A DNA stretch of 64,000 nt from Phaseolus vulgaris (taxonomy: Eukaryota > Streptophyta > Magnoliopsida > Fabales > Fabaceae). Position 1 is the stretch's first letter. Each line of letters opens with the position of its first letter. The notes under the pieces were generated by a model. It searched no databases. It had not been told where the DNA came from and was given only the letters and a program-made list of their open reading frames with translations. A program made the translations under genes and the position numbers. Below, piece by piece: positions 23,201-34,038 of the stretch. The DNA lies in NCBI RefSeq assembly GCF_000499845.2, contig NC_023757.2, positions 40,469,162 through 40,533,161 on the forward strand, read 5' to 3'.

Positions 23201-24425
23201 TGCTCCAGCTTTTGGGGCCTTATTAGACAATAAGGATGAAACTCTCACTGATCCCACATGATTATATAACTAATTCGTTAGTGGACTTCAAGATTAGCTT
23301 GTTAAGCTGTAACTACTTTTTCTTTCTTTGTGATGTATTTTAATAGCATAGCATGTACATATTCTAATCAACTGAGATGATTCCATTCTGTTAATGAGAT
23401 TCATTTTTCTCTCCAGTCTCTTTTCCCATCTTGTATTCTCTTCCTCCTCTTCTTCTGTGAGGTGGTGCAGAATACTAAAAATATCCAAGACATGTCAAGT
23501 TTTCAAGTTAATATGATTGTTGGAAGAAAAAAAGATGTCTAAGAGTCTACAACTAAACTCCTGAATAAAAAGCAATCAGTACTTCTAAGCCAAACATCAT
23601 TTGCATGCTAGTAAAAAATTGATAATCGGTGCCTCTTAAATTTAATGAAAGCACTGAGAAAACACGCGGTGCATTAACATTGATAAAAGTAGCCATGCCC
23701 TGCACAACTTTGATAACATTCTGATTCAACGAAACACAGAAGATGCTACCTTCACGGTAGAAAGAACAAGACTGGCATGTTTTTCCTGCCAATCACTTAG
23801 ATCCTGCCTGACGTTTGAAACCGCAGGAACATCAGAAAATTCCGTATCATCTGAAAATGGATGAGAACCAAAACTGCGATAAGATCACCCCGTGCAACAA
23901 AGGAAAGTAGCGGCCGAATGATACACGATTCAAACTTGGTAGGTAGCATTTGAAATGAACTATTATTGTTTGATAATGACGGAAATTTTGGAATAAAAAA
24001 ACATTGAAATAGGTTTTAAATAGAAATGGTAGAGAATGAAATGCTCCATTTTCACTTTAGAATATGACACAACTTTGGTTACAAATTATATTTACTCTAA
24101 CTAATTTCCATTTCTCACTTAACGAAGAAAATCGTAACCCAGAGATACAATAAAAGGAAAAGAAATTACCTCGGAGGGGGAAATCTTCAAAGGTAGTGAT
24201 GGTGATCCCTTTGACGAACTCTCTCAACTCTTCGGTGATGCCAAAACGGTGGAGATCGACGTCGTTTGTGAGAAAAGGTTGGGGCAAGTGCTTGGAAGCT
24301 TGCGCCGCTATCTCTTTTGTGGTCTCTGTAATGATGTCGCTCAATTTGGAAGCTCCCAAGGACAGATCATTAGATCGTTTCGATGCTTCTTCCGCAAAGC
24401 TTCGGGCTTTGTTCCACAGCTCCAT
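17291..24425 (-). CDS. BSD-domain-containing protein, six coding exons
   Basis: Coding exons on the - strand: 24425-24170, 23850-23750, 20060-19963, 19260-19052, 18307-18255 and 17314-17291, giving 246 aa. All junctions are GT-AG and phases close. The N-terminus (MELWNKARSFAEEASKRS) is a charged helix typical of this plant family. The BSD region runs about residues 72-150 from LREFVKGIT and contains the defining F138-W139 pair in KFWRIYF. The C-terminal third is acidic (DEFLLG, DDEP, RRYDDDLDKLMDNS) and ends DDEKGKS. BSD domains occur in TFIIH subunits, synapse-associated proteins and DOS2-like proteins; the function of this plant branch is poorly defined and none is claimed. Intron 2 is 3,689 bp and filled with retrotransposon debris. 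The last exon encodes only seven residues and the stop, and is the least certain part of the model. Confidence 0.85.
17315..18254 (-). other. Intron 5 of the BSD gene
   Basis: A 940-bp intron between the 53-bp fifth exon and the 24-bp last exon. It contains a + strand open frame at 17343-17540 (65 codons, NIQSAANFNEGF near its start) without known relatives or splice context. It is noted but not called as a gene. Confidence 0.55.
21010..21800. repeat. Dispersed repeat fragments, several partial copies
   Basis: Similar phrases recur: an accac-type lead-in with CTTATATACTATAAT, a CTCAACCCTACAAA block, and a TCGATG...GGATCTC block. They appear near 21100, 21210-21290, 21380-21470 and, inverted in sense, near 21700-21800 (ACTTCTTAATATGA). 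A related stretch lies at about 29820-29980, ending in the same ACTTCTTAATA motif. These look like old partial copies of one family. Class not determined. Confidence 0.5.
21478..21608 (+). repeat. Copy A of a duplicated copia gag fragment
   Basis: This block shares two long phrases with 22365-22530: one around ATATATCAACTTAATGGCTC and one around CAGACACACGAGCTACAGTC. Relative to that copy it lacks about 40 bases between the phrases. Confidence 0.75.
21938..23480 (+). mobile_element. Ty1/copia retrotransposon remnants (gag knuckle, RNase H end, LTR pieces)
   Basis: A gag-like piece at about 21938-22282 contains a degenerate zinc knuckle at 22202-22243 reading YTFCGKDNHIVDTC, with the first cysteine replaced by tyrosine. 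About 22540-22740 reads, with stops, as the copia RNase H start (RSITNYCVFMGK, SRSSLETKY). About 22785-22985 looks like a polypurine tract (AGAGGGGGAGAT) plus LTR. It is followed by the copia RNase H end at 22992-23261 (TKHIGTEF, MLTKPLY, HAPAFG), then LTR-like sequence to about 23480 (GTTAAGCTGTAACTACTTTT). The order shows more than one rearrangement or nested insertion. Nothing is functional. Protease, integrase and most of RT are absent. Confidence 0.75.
22365..22530 (+). repeat. Copy B of a duplicated copia gag fragment
   Basis: The longer partner of 21478-21608, nearly identical over both shared phrases, with an extra internal segment (around GTTAGTACTTCTCATATC) missing from copy A. Direct orientation, offset about 0.9 kb. 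Confidence 0.75.
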
Positions 24426-25140
24426 CTTTCTCTTTCTCTTCTTTTCTGATTGATTACACGTTTTTTCTTAGCAATTTCGGAGAAACAATTGTCGCAGATT
24501 AAGGATGTGGATTTTGATTGGAAATGGAAGAGAAGAACAAGTGCAGGTTGCCACGTACTGTGCTCCGTCACTCTCTCAGCCTTTTTCATTTTTCCTTATT
24601 TTCAGACCCTCAAGGTCACAGCTTCTTTCCAAGAAAATATCTTTAACAAAATTGTGGCCATCCAATCACAATGCACTCTAATTTCATAAACAAAAACACG
24701 GTGGAGGAATTCACTACGCACAACCAAAATGTATTTTTATTTGACATATTAATAAACACAAACGCATTTTTCTTTAGGTATTTTTATAACATCCCACAAT
24801 TTAAAAGTATAGTTCAGAATACCTAATCAAGATTTTGGATATGAGTTTTTGGGCCTAATCCATATAATTTTCTACATTTGTCCTTCTCAAATAATTTACT
24901 TTCTTAATATCAACATTTTCCATACCGTCTTATACCTAATTTTGACTTTGTGCAAGTGCAGGGTTGGTTACGTATGATATTATTGATCCATTAAAACGGC
25001 AACTTAAACTAAGTGAAAGTTGGAAAGAAATAGACGCGTATTGGTTAATAAGCAAAGTTAAGTAACATAAGTGTTGTTGAAGATGCTGGTAAGGGATCAC
25101 GAGACAGCAATAAACAGCGACAGGCCCACCAATTTATAAT
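24426..25140. promoter_or_regulatory. Upstream region of the BSD gene (- strand)
   Basis: Just upstream of the BSD start codon the - strand leader is CT/AG-rich (GAGAAAGAGAAAG type), as usual for a plant 5' UTR. No TATA element can be assigned with confidence. The rest of the stretch is AT-rich with no gene seen. Confidence 0.35.
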
Positions 25141-26700
25141 ATTATGGATTTTTGATATTTTTGTGAAATGGGTGGGGCCTCAGGAAGGAGGAGAGGATAG
25201 GGGTGGTGTGGGGCCTGGGAGGAAGGGGTGCCCTGGCTCCAACCGACTGGGCCTGGGGCAATGGGGTGAAGCCCATAGTTGGTGGGTCGTGACAGTGACA
25301 GCCATTAAACGAAGAAGCATGAAATAGCGTATCTTGGAGGATCTGATGGATCGTGAAAGCTCCAGGCACATTTTTGAAAAAGTCCATATGAAGAAGGCCC
25401 CCCTCTCACCCCCAATTTAACCTAGACTCTCTCAACCCTCTTGTGTGTTGCATAGGCCACCATCACTGCATTATTATTATTATTATTATACATGAACACA
25501 AACACAAACACGAACACATATACACGTAAGCAAAGAAAGAAAGAAGCTACCTAGACTTTAATTTTCATTTTTCATAGATGTGGACAAGTACCGGTAGACC
25601 TAAATGGGAGCCCCCCACCGTCCCATGTGCATGTGAACATGTTCCCATCATATTACCTGTTCACTCAACCAATCACGCTACACTATTCTCATTATTACTT
25701 TAATTACCTTACCACCAATTATTTCATTTCACTACTCCTCCACCTACATCTCTATCTCTGCATTATTATCATTCATTTCATTTCCTTTCCCTCCTAATTA
25801 TGCCTAATTATGCCTAATTAATCCAACTGTTCATCGATCAACTCCCTTCCCTGTTGCACCCCACTACATTCTCTAACAAATCCATCAGTAATAATTAACC
25901 ATACCACATATATACATATAGCACATAACACACACCGCAACACACGCTACTCATACCTAATCTCGTAGTTGTTGTAGGGCCTGCAGCAGCGTTACTGGAT
26001 CCAAGCTTGAATCACACGCTGTTGTTGTTGTTGCTATTGCTGTGTGATGTGACGACGATTCACGAAGAACAACAATTAAGTCTTGAATAAATAGCAGGCA
26101 TATCTCGCTGACCGTCTGATAGGGATTTATTTGGTTGGGTTGTATTATATGTGTGATGTGTGATGTGCAGTGCAGTGGGTAGTGGAGAAAAATGAATAGA
26201 AGGGGTCCATTAATCAAATTTAGTCGAAATTAGTTGGAACAATGTGTGTGTGTTAATTAAACGGTTGAAGTGTGCCTGACTATTCTTCGCCCGGCACACT
26301 GTGCAATATTATTGGCAATCACATAATCGTAATCATAACAACAATAATAATAACACGAGAACATCAAACTAGCGTTTTAAAATCTACACACTCCACTGTG
26401 CTTGATGCTGCTTGTCTTTGGTGCATGTCAATTTCATTTGTCCAATCGCTTTTCGTTACGGTAATTTCACTTCAACGTAACCAATTGTGTTTGGATATGG
26501 TGGTCCTCACTGCCTACTCCTACAGATAACAGGTGGAACACAAGAACGATCATCCTTTCAATCTGCTGCAAACCCATTCCAGTTTTCAATTATATATATC
26601 TTCCAATTAACACCTACTCCAGCTTCTACTCCTACTAGGTTTAACACTACACTTCCTTCACACACATGTATATTCTTCTATCCCTTATTTTAATATCAAC
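25141..26700. other. Intergenic DNA with GC-richer patch and trinucleotide tracts
   Basis: A GC-richer patch covers about 25160-25400 and a pyrimidine-rich stretch about 25600-25860. An ATT tract lies at about 25475-25490 and a GTT tract near 26018-26032. Several short open frames exist (for example 26217-25957 on the - strand and 26272-26529 on the + strand), but none resembles a known protein or has splice context. The composition could suit a promoter or a non-coding transcript; no call is made. Confidence 0.4.
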
Positions 26701-27353
26701 CACAACTTACTTATCAATTTTCTAAACTACCCTTGTTTTGGATAACTCTTTTTTTTCAGGAATCCAATCTTACTCCCAAACTCTATTTCGTCACCGCGCA
26801 AAGCCACGCACCATCAACCGTGTAAAGATTTAACATTCACCACATCTCTCATTGACTCGGAATTCTTTTTTTATCAAAATAAAAAATAAATAAATGGAAA
26901 CCACTTTACGGATAGTTCAACACTTATACATAAATAATTAGCGTCTTACCAAGAGACACCTTCTAACTTAAATAAAGAACAACCAAACCAAACTTAAAGA
27001 AAACATTAACCAACCAGCCTCATACAGTCCACTAAATTCAAAACTCAGTTGAGATACGTAAAGAAATTACAACAAGACTTTGCAAAAATCCAAAACCAAA
27101 ATTCATTGACTCGAATGTTCATCAAACACTCACTTCCTCGAACCACCAGACTCATCTTAACTATTAACAATTTAAATCTAATTCAATATTAAAAAACTGA
27201 TTTCAAAACTAAAATTTGTATTTTTTTCGTATACTGAATTTTAGTCTTATCTTTTATTAAGATTTTATATCTAATTATATATATAGTATAATCTTACTTT
27301 ACATATAATTGATATATTAACTAATTTATTTTCGGTACCATTATTAATGGGTA

Positions 27354-27437
27354 TGTTTAATTGACACGATTCATTATTAATTTTCAAAATGAGTGTGTTT
27401 AATTGACACGATTAATTATTACTTTTCAAATATTAAG
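27354..27437. repeat. Imperfect tandem duplication, 42-bp unit, two copies
   Basis: Units starting TGTTTAATTGACACGATT at 27354 and 27396, diverged at several positions. Confidence 0.75.
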
Positions 27438-27753
27438 TTGCTTTATAAGAATTTTGTGTTTTAGCGTCAACTTGTATTACGCTACAGTAGTGCCCAAATT
27501 TAATGAATTGCATTGAAAAAATTGCCGACACCTTAGAGTGAGACTTAAAAAAATGGATAGAGGAAAGACATAGCATAATTAAGACAAAGTGGAGGTTATA
27601 GAAGGACAGTAGTCAGTCTATCATTAACTAATGCAAAATAATGTTAGCTTTAAGTTGCTAAAACATATTAACATTGATTATAAATCCACATTACTTTATT
27701 GAATAACTTAAATCACCACCAAAATTTAAATTATCTTTACAATTTCATTTTTT

Positions 27754-27808
27754 TTATTTCCTTCGGAAATCATCATTTTTTTATTTCCTTCAGAAATCAT
27801 CATTTTTG
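27754..27808. repeat. Tandem duplication, 27-bp unit, two copies
   Basis: TTATTTCCTTC(G/A)GAAATC begins at about 27754 and 27781. Only one clear difference between the units. Confidence 0.8.
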
Positions 27809-27903
27809 TAAAGTACATGGAAGAATTAACAGCATAATCAATCTTTTGTGGCAATATTGTTTTGGTGGTTAATAAACTTAACTCAAAATCTTATAAATAT
27901 TTC

Positions 27904-28021
27904 CTAACAATCAACAATTTAATCTCTCTAATTGGATGTATTATTACAAAGAGAAAATTAATCTAACAATCAACAATTTAATCTCTCTAATTGGATGTAT
28001 TATTACAAAGAGAAAATTAAT
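27904..28021. repeat. Essentially perfect tandem duplication, 59-bp unit, two copies
   Basis: Units at 27904-27962 and 27963-28021, both containing AACAATCAACAATTTAATC and ending in GAGAAAATTAA. The near identity implies a recent event. Confidence 0.9.
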
Positions 28022-29733
28022 TTTTATGGTGACTTTGTGTGGTTCTGAAAGGAAAGTAAACCTGTTATAGGCAATTACACAAACGCAATTTATTTTAGAT
28101 GACATGTCAATCCATATGAAATGTGTTCCAGACAAGTATTGGCGACCTCAAACCTAGAACATTTAAAGTGGTCAATAACTAGTGTGCTCTTAACCTAGTT
28201 TGTGATCTGTCTCTTCTTGTTGTGTCTCCTTCTATATGTCGACCTCCTCCCCTATTTCCTTTGTACATACTGTGTAACTTACCCCATTCCATAAACGCTA
28301 CCACCTAATCATGGCTAAATATCTGGAACTCCTAAATCTTTTATGATACAGCATCGAAGCATCGAATCTCCTTAAATATAAAGATCAGTATACGACCATT
28401 ATGAACAGAGTCAGGCTCGACCCATACCACTACAACCCCCCTAACCTCAGGCTTAATCCAATGAGGCTAAAAAAGGCTCAACTCATTCCGACAATCATCA
28501 ACGGATCATGTCCTCAAACTCTCATTACCTCGTCGCACCCTTTTATGAACAGAGTCAAGCTTGATTCATACCACTACAAAATGTTGTATAAATATATTAA
28601 TGATTGCCCTTTTAGTTAAATAGTTGTAACAATGAAACTAACTCTATTAATTTTTGTTTAACACTTTTTCTTAATCCAAATTCTAATTATTTTAATTTAG
28701 TATTATTGTTTTTTTTTTAATTATAATTTAGTAAAAAAAATAATGAAAATGAGTAAATCGTACTTTATGAATACCATTTTGAAGTGAAATTCATAAATAC
28801 AACTTTAGGATAACTTTCCCTTTTAAGTTATATCCATAGAATACAACTTATCTATTTTTGTAAAAAAAAATACCTAAATTTATTATTTTTGAAAAAAAAA
28901 ACACTATAGTGGAAAACCGTGTTATGCCAATACAAAAATATTTCACAATTTGCTTGTTCACATTCTCATGGACCCAATCCTATACTTAATCCAACGGACC
29001 TTTTAAATACTTCATAAACTTCAATAACTCTGTGTTGGGTTTAAAGTCAACCACTAACGAATTTTATGACTCAACTTACTATCCCCAAAAATCCAAGTTC
29101 AACCAAATTTTTGAAAAATGTTAATAACTGTTCACATATTTAAGATTTGTTCAAATTTGATTATAGCAACTACAATTTGAGTGACAAATTTTGATAGTGT
29201 TATATTAAGTCTCGATTATAATAAAATTGTTATTCAGGTATATTCAATCAACTAGAACGACACTAGACGAATTGTGAAATACTTTTTTAATTGTAATGGT
29301 AAACTAATGGTTATTACTGGAAAGAAATTACAACAAACATTTATTGTAATTATTTGAATTAACTAACCAAAAAGGCAAACCATAATCTGTGGATATTCAT
29401 GGGGATTGATGGGCCATGTTAAATAATACTACATGGTGTCAACGAGGTTTTCAAACTTTTTCCCTTTTACACTACACAAAACCATTTTTGAGAATAAACT
29501 TTCTCTATTGCAGTAACATAAACCCTAAGTGATTAAAATAAGTCCTTCAGTCCAGGTTTTATAAGATGTTTTGTAGGGATTGAACTTGAGTTTATTAAAT
29601 AAAAATGCAAAATTGTCACAATGTTTAATTACTTTTTTTTCTTTTAAAAGTAACGATTATGTAATGATAAAAACCATGAGAGATTCAATGGACAAGTAAG
29701 GTTGTGATTATGATTTGATAAGTAATAGAAATA

Positions 29734-29775
29734 TTTATTAATATGATATCAAAGTTTATTAATATGATATCAAAG
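29734..29775. repeat. Perfect tandem duplication, 21-bp unit, two copies
   Basis: TTTATTAATATGATATCAAA followed by G, at 29734-29754 and 29755-29775. Confidence 0.85.
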
Positions 29776-30143
29776 TCCTCTCAAGTTTATCTTAATGAAA
29801 GTTTGTTGGATTTATCAAATCACTCATAAATATATAGTTTCACGTATGAGTTAACAATCTCGGCGTGAGAAGAGGTGTTGGAGATTCCTCATAGACTAGA
29901 AATTATGACATTAAATAATATATAAGTGGGTAAAAACCTCACCTTATAAGGTTGAGTTGAGCTTAAAGTTCACTTCTTAATAATATTGAATTCAATAGTA
30001 AGAAAAATGTTGGAGGGGGAAGAAGTTGCCAACATTACCAAGGGAGGTAATTATTGGCAAATTAAGTAGTCCAGCCAAAGAGAGCTTAAGTTAGGAACAA
30101 ATGAACATTACTAAATTTTTACTTACAAATGCAAACAATTTTT

Positions 30144-30187
30144 ATTTTAAAGTGAGATAGTGAGTATTTTAAAGTGATATAGTGAGT
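30144..30187. repeat. Tandem duplication, 22-bp unit, two copies
   Basis: ATTTTAAAGTGA(G/T)ATAGTGA repeats with a 22-base offset starting at 30144 and 30166, one difference. Confidence 0.8.
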
Positions 30188-30727
30188 AGTATAGTTTATT
30201 AAATGCGAAGTTAAGGATGATAATTGAGGATGAAGAAGTTTATGTTCTTAGAAAGATTGAGGTGTGTAAAAATATCAATTGGTTGTTTATGGTTACTCTA
30301 ATAACTATTTCTGTTTTTCTCTCAATCTTTTCTTTTGAGTCTCATCTTCTAAGTCACATTATTCGACAAGGTGAGGGAGGGGTACTTGTAAGGGCATTAT
30401 GACGCAAAAGGTAATATAGTGTACTAATGAGTCATAAATGTTATTGAATTCAATATTTACATATTCCCTCCTATGCTATTTACACTACTTCAAATTAGGC
30501 CATTCACTATTAGAGTCAAATTTTTATGTTAATCCGTATTTACAGCGATGTTTTAGGCAAGAAGGATGAATCTCAACTAGAGCATTCATTTTAAGTCAGA
30601 AACACATGAATTTCTAGTCAAGTTTATGTTCTACCTTTTTTTCGAACTTATGCATCTCTTTTATGCTCTACGTGTTCCTCCTCTCTGTATCTGATCTTGT
30701 TTTTAATCTTTCTTCAATATTAAATGT

Positions 30728-30937
30728 TGATTACCAACTTTAAAATCTAAATAATTGGTAACTAAAACCTAGGTAGCTAACTAGATACCAATTTAAAAAT
30801 TATTTATCAATAATAGAAACTTATTTAAATACTAATAATTTTTGTAGTCTCTAAAATAGTATCTAATTTAGTAAGTATAACAACTAATTATTTTTTATCT
30901 TTAAAATTAGTTTCTATTGAATGATTTTCTAGTAGTG
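30728..30937. mobile_element. Half copy of the CACTA-ended foldback MITE
   Basis: Matches the right half of the intact copies at 41249-41630 and 49147-49527. It contains AATAATTGGTAACTAAAACC, AGATACCAATTTA and CAACTAATTATTTT, and ends GATTTTCTAGTAGTG at 30937. No left terminus is found, so it is truncated or too diverged on that side. Confidence 0.7.
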
Positions 30938-31003
30938 ATAAATATGAATAGATAAATTTCATATAGAATTAAACTAGGAACAAATAACCATTGTTAAAAT
31001 TAT

Positions 31004-31980
31004 ATCTTCTTTCTTTTATTTAGAGTGATGGTAGTCCTTTGGATAAATTGATTAAACTTGTTGTGGTAACTTTTTCTATTTGGATGATATGACGTATGAG
31101 GAATTATGCTCATTTTCAAGATAAGATTGAGGTTTCTAGGGCTATTTTGGTCTAGGGTTTAGGATTTAACTTGTCTAGTGGGTAATTCGTCTAAAGCTTC
31201 AATGAAGAATGATATGTTCGATTTTAACGTGCTCAAGTTTTTTGGTATTAACACTCGTATCGGTAAAGTTCTACGTCCTCTTCCGGTTAGATGGGTGTTT
31301 TCTTCACTAGACGGGGTTTAAATTAACACTGATGGGGTTAAAATTAACACTGATGGGATTAAAATTAACACTGATGGGGCTGATAGGGGATATCCTGGTT
31401 TTGTTACTTGTGGAGGTATTTTTCATGGGAGTATGGGAGAATTTATTGGAGCTTTTTTCTGCGTTTCTTCAGACTGCTCTGGTTGCTGAGTTCTATGGGG
31501 TTATACATGCTATGGAGTAAGCTCAAAAGATTGGGCTTACTAATGTTTGACTGGAATGAGATTCTGTTTTGGTTTGTGTTGCTACTAGGACAAATGTTCC
31601 TTGGATGCTTCGCAATCAATAGAATACTTGTCTTAATTACTGTGGGAAAATTAGATTTAGGGTTACTCATATTTTTCGTAAAGGGAATGTGTGTGCTGAT
31701 AAGTTGGATAATTCAGGATTTATTCATAGAGAATATTTTCATTGGTATAATAGGTTTCCATATAGTCTGTTATTAGAATTCTTTAGGAATAGGTATAGTC
31801 TACCTATGTATCGTTTTTGTTAACATATGAGTTCTGGTCTAGTCCCTCATATTTTTGTATTTTCTTATTTTTTAATAATATTTTTTTTCATGTGATGAAA
31901 AATAATTGTTGTTACTTGAAGTGTCAGCCTAACTGAGATCTCAAGTTGAATAGTGAATATTTATAACTTTATAAAATTAA
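31004..31980 (+). mobile_element. 5'-truncated second copy of the LINE family (RNase H and 3' UTR only)
   Basis: Sequence from about 31004 aligns with 15084 onward of the large LINE, through the RNase H region and the shared 3' UTR. 5' truncation is the normal outcome of incomplete L1-type reverse transcription. The coding part is broken by stops (for example at 31617-31622 and 31551-31553) and carries a small insertion near 31150. A 21-bp in-frame unit is present three times at about 31321-31383. The 8-mer TTAAAATT occurs at 30994-31001 and 31983-31990 and may be a target duplication, but it is weak evidence in AT-rich DNA. Confidence 0.85.
31321..31383 (+). repeat. Three tandem 21-bp units over the RNase H active-site motif
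   Basis: The unit AAATTAACACTGATGGG plus four bases occurs three times with an exact 21-base period. In the LINE frame it reads KINTDG(V/I/A) repeated, where the intact copy has KINTDGA once. Confidence 0.9.
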
Positions 31981-32633
31981 AATTAAAATTTACTTATAAA
32001 TGTCACCATTAAATCACGGATGTGACATGTTTATAATTAAAATAAAATGAAATTAAATGTAATTATATTTGAGTTGAATAAAAATAATAATATTTATTAG
32101 GGAATTACAATTCAGAACTAAATAAATGTAATCGAAAAGGTATCTACCATCATAATATTTAACTAAAAATACACAAATGTAATTTTAATTAAAAAAAATC
32201 GTAAACTGGTTTGTAAGTGTTTGATTTTTATTTTTTTTGGTGATAGATCAATTAGAGATTACTCATATCTGTGAATATAGAATATAATTAGATAGATGAT
32301 AGACTAACGATGATATTTCACACTAAGATATAGAATTTCAGCATTGTCAAGATATTTAAATATATGAAATTTGAATTAATATTTAAAAAAAAGTATTTTT
32401 AAATATTTTATTTGATAAGTAATTTAAATTTATTATTTTATTTGAATAAAATATTTTAATTATAACCAAATAAAAAAATATTAATAATTCATATATATCA
32501 AAGTTAATGATTTTTGTAGTCAATTTTTTATGTTATTTTTTTATAAAGTTCCTAACAGAGATTTTTTTTAACGTGAACTATCGTTATTTAGACTAAATCA
32601 ATCAATTAAGTTTAGTTTTTCAACTTTGTTAAA
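31981..32633. other. AT-rich intergenic DNA, nothing recognised
   Basis: No open frame with protein character and no repeat that could be assigned. Composition is extremely AT-rich. Confidence 0.55.
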
Positions 32634-33072
32634 CACTAGAAAAAAAATCATTAAATATAAATTAATTTTAGAGAATAAAGTAATTAGTTATTATTTGATT
32701 AAATTAAAGACTATTTTATAAACTAAATAAATTTTTAATTTTAAAAATAATTTTTATTATTAATAAAAAATTATAAAATAATTTTAAATTGGTAACTACA
32801 AAATTTTTAGTTTTTTCACTATTTTATATTCTAACTTAGTTTCTATTAGTTTTTTAGATAACAATTTAGAATATAAAATATGAGTAACTAAAACTTAAGC
32901 AGTTAATTTAGATACCAATTTAAAAATCATTTTATAAATTTTTATTAATAATAAATTATTTTAAATATAAATAAATTTTTAATTTATAAATTAGTATTTA
33001 ATTTAGTTAATATAGTGACTAATTATTTTTCTGTCTCTAAATTTGATTGTTATTTAATAATTTTTTTTAGTG
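32634..33072. mobile_element. CACTA-ended foldback MITE, diverged copy, 439 bp
   Basis: Starts CACTAGAAAAAAAATCATTAA, ends TTTTTTTTAGTG, and is flanked by AAA on both sides (32631-32633 and 33073-33075), a 3-bp duplication as expected for CACTA elements. Internal phrases such as GAGAATAAAGTAATTAGTTATT, GATACCAATTTA and TAGTGACTAATTATTTTT match the other copies. It is longer and more diverged, and an A triplet in AT-rich DNA is a weak duplication. Confidence 0.6.
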
Positions 33073-33075
33073 AAA

Positions 33076-33667
33076 TAATTATTTTTCCAATTTTTATTAA
33101 TAAAGGTGGAAATTTTTTGGTTTGATCTAAACTTTTCTTAATCAATAATCATTAAATATAAAAAAAAATCACGACATAGTTATTTCTATAAATCTAGTTC
33201 ACATATGCTACAAAAAATAACATATTTAATATTGAAAAAAAAAACCTATCTAATATGAATGAAAACAGGAGTGTTATGCAATAACAACAAAACAAACATA
33301 ACAATGTAAATAAAAAATAATTCATGTTAACATCGATTTAAAAATTCAGTCGACTCAACAAAAAATTAATTATCCCAATATTTCTCATAAATTTGCTAAG
33401 CAACATTAATTAAGAAATAATCATGACTTAGTCGTCAGAAAATAACTTTAATTTAATTGATATTAGTTGAAAAATAACCTCTACAGAGATCAACTAAATA
33501 GAATTTTTGTTGATATAAATTGAAAAAAAAAAGTGTTTGACACCAAAAAACACTTTTATTGTTGACGAGCCAAACTTTAACACTATTAAAAATTAATTGT
33601 AGGTTATATTATCAATAAAATAATTTCAATAACGTTTGTCAAAAAAAATAAATACGATTATCAATAT
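33076..33667. other. AT-rich DNA left of the Tat element
   Basis: No LTR matching the right-hand LTR-like sequence of the following element could be recognised here, so the left LTR may be lost or too diverged. Confidence 0.4.
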
Positions 33668-34038
33668 TTATTGGCGTCCACCATGGGGTCGGGAAAAAAC
33701 TCATTGGAGTGTTCACATGGTAATAACAAGGAACATGACAGGCAATGACAAAAATACGCAAGTAGAAAAGACTAACCAACCTGATCCAATGACATTGATT
33801 TTGCAAATGAGAAATGAGATGGAGATGTTGAAGAAGAAAAAACGAGGAAGAGATCCAATGAATGAAGAGGAAGAGTGAGGAAGAGATAGAGGCATTGAGG
33901 AGGGAAAATGCTCAGATGAAGCAGAAACTTAATGGGGAACCAACAGTCCTAGAGATTATAGAGGGGCAACTTCCTCCAACCAAAAACACCCATTCGGGAA
34001 CTCAAGAGGCCATAATATAGTTTTAGTCTAGAAGAATA

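Larger units (their letters stand above)
20061..23749 (-). other. Large intron 2 of the BSD gene, host to nested repeats
   Basis: This 3,689-bp intron separates exons whose encoded protein segments join seamlessly (LVLSTVK / EISRLRYE). Its left third (20061-21000) is unremarkable AT-rich sequence. From about 21,010 to 23,480 it holds dispersed repeats and Ty1/copia fragments oriented on the + strand, opposite to the host gene. Confidence 0.75.
26701..30727. other. AT-rich intergenic DNA with many small tandem duplications
   Basis: No gene is seen. Short duplications are listed separately. A 36-bp direct repeat starting TATGAACAGAGTCA occurs at 28400-28435 and 28544-28579 with a few differences. 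A dispersed repeat related to the 21-kb family lies at about 29820-29980. Confidence 0.55.

Noticed and set aside
25240..25300. Partial resemblance to miR166 (GGCTTCA word on the - strand)
   Set aside because: Only a short core matches, with mismatches around it, and no hairpin partner was seen.
25957..26529. Short frames near GTT tract, possible small gene or microRNA
   Set aside because: I compared with the common plant microRNA sequences I remember and saw no match. The frames are low-complexity or unsupported.
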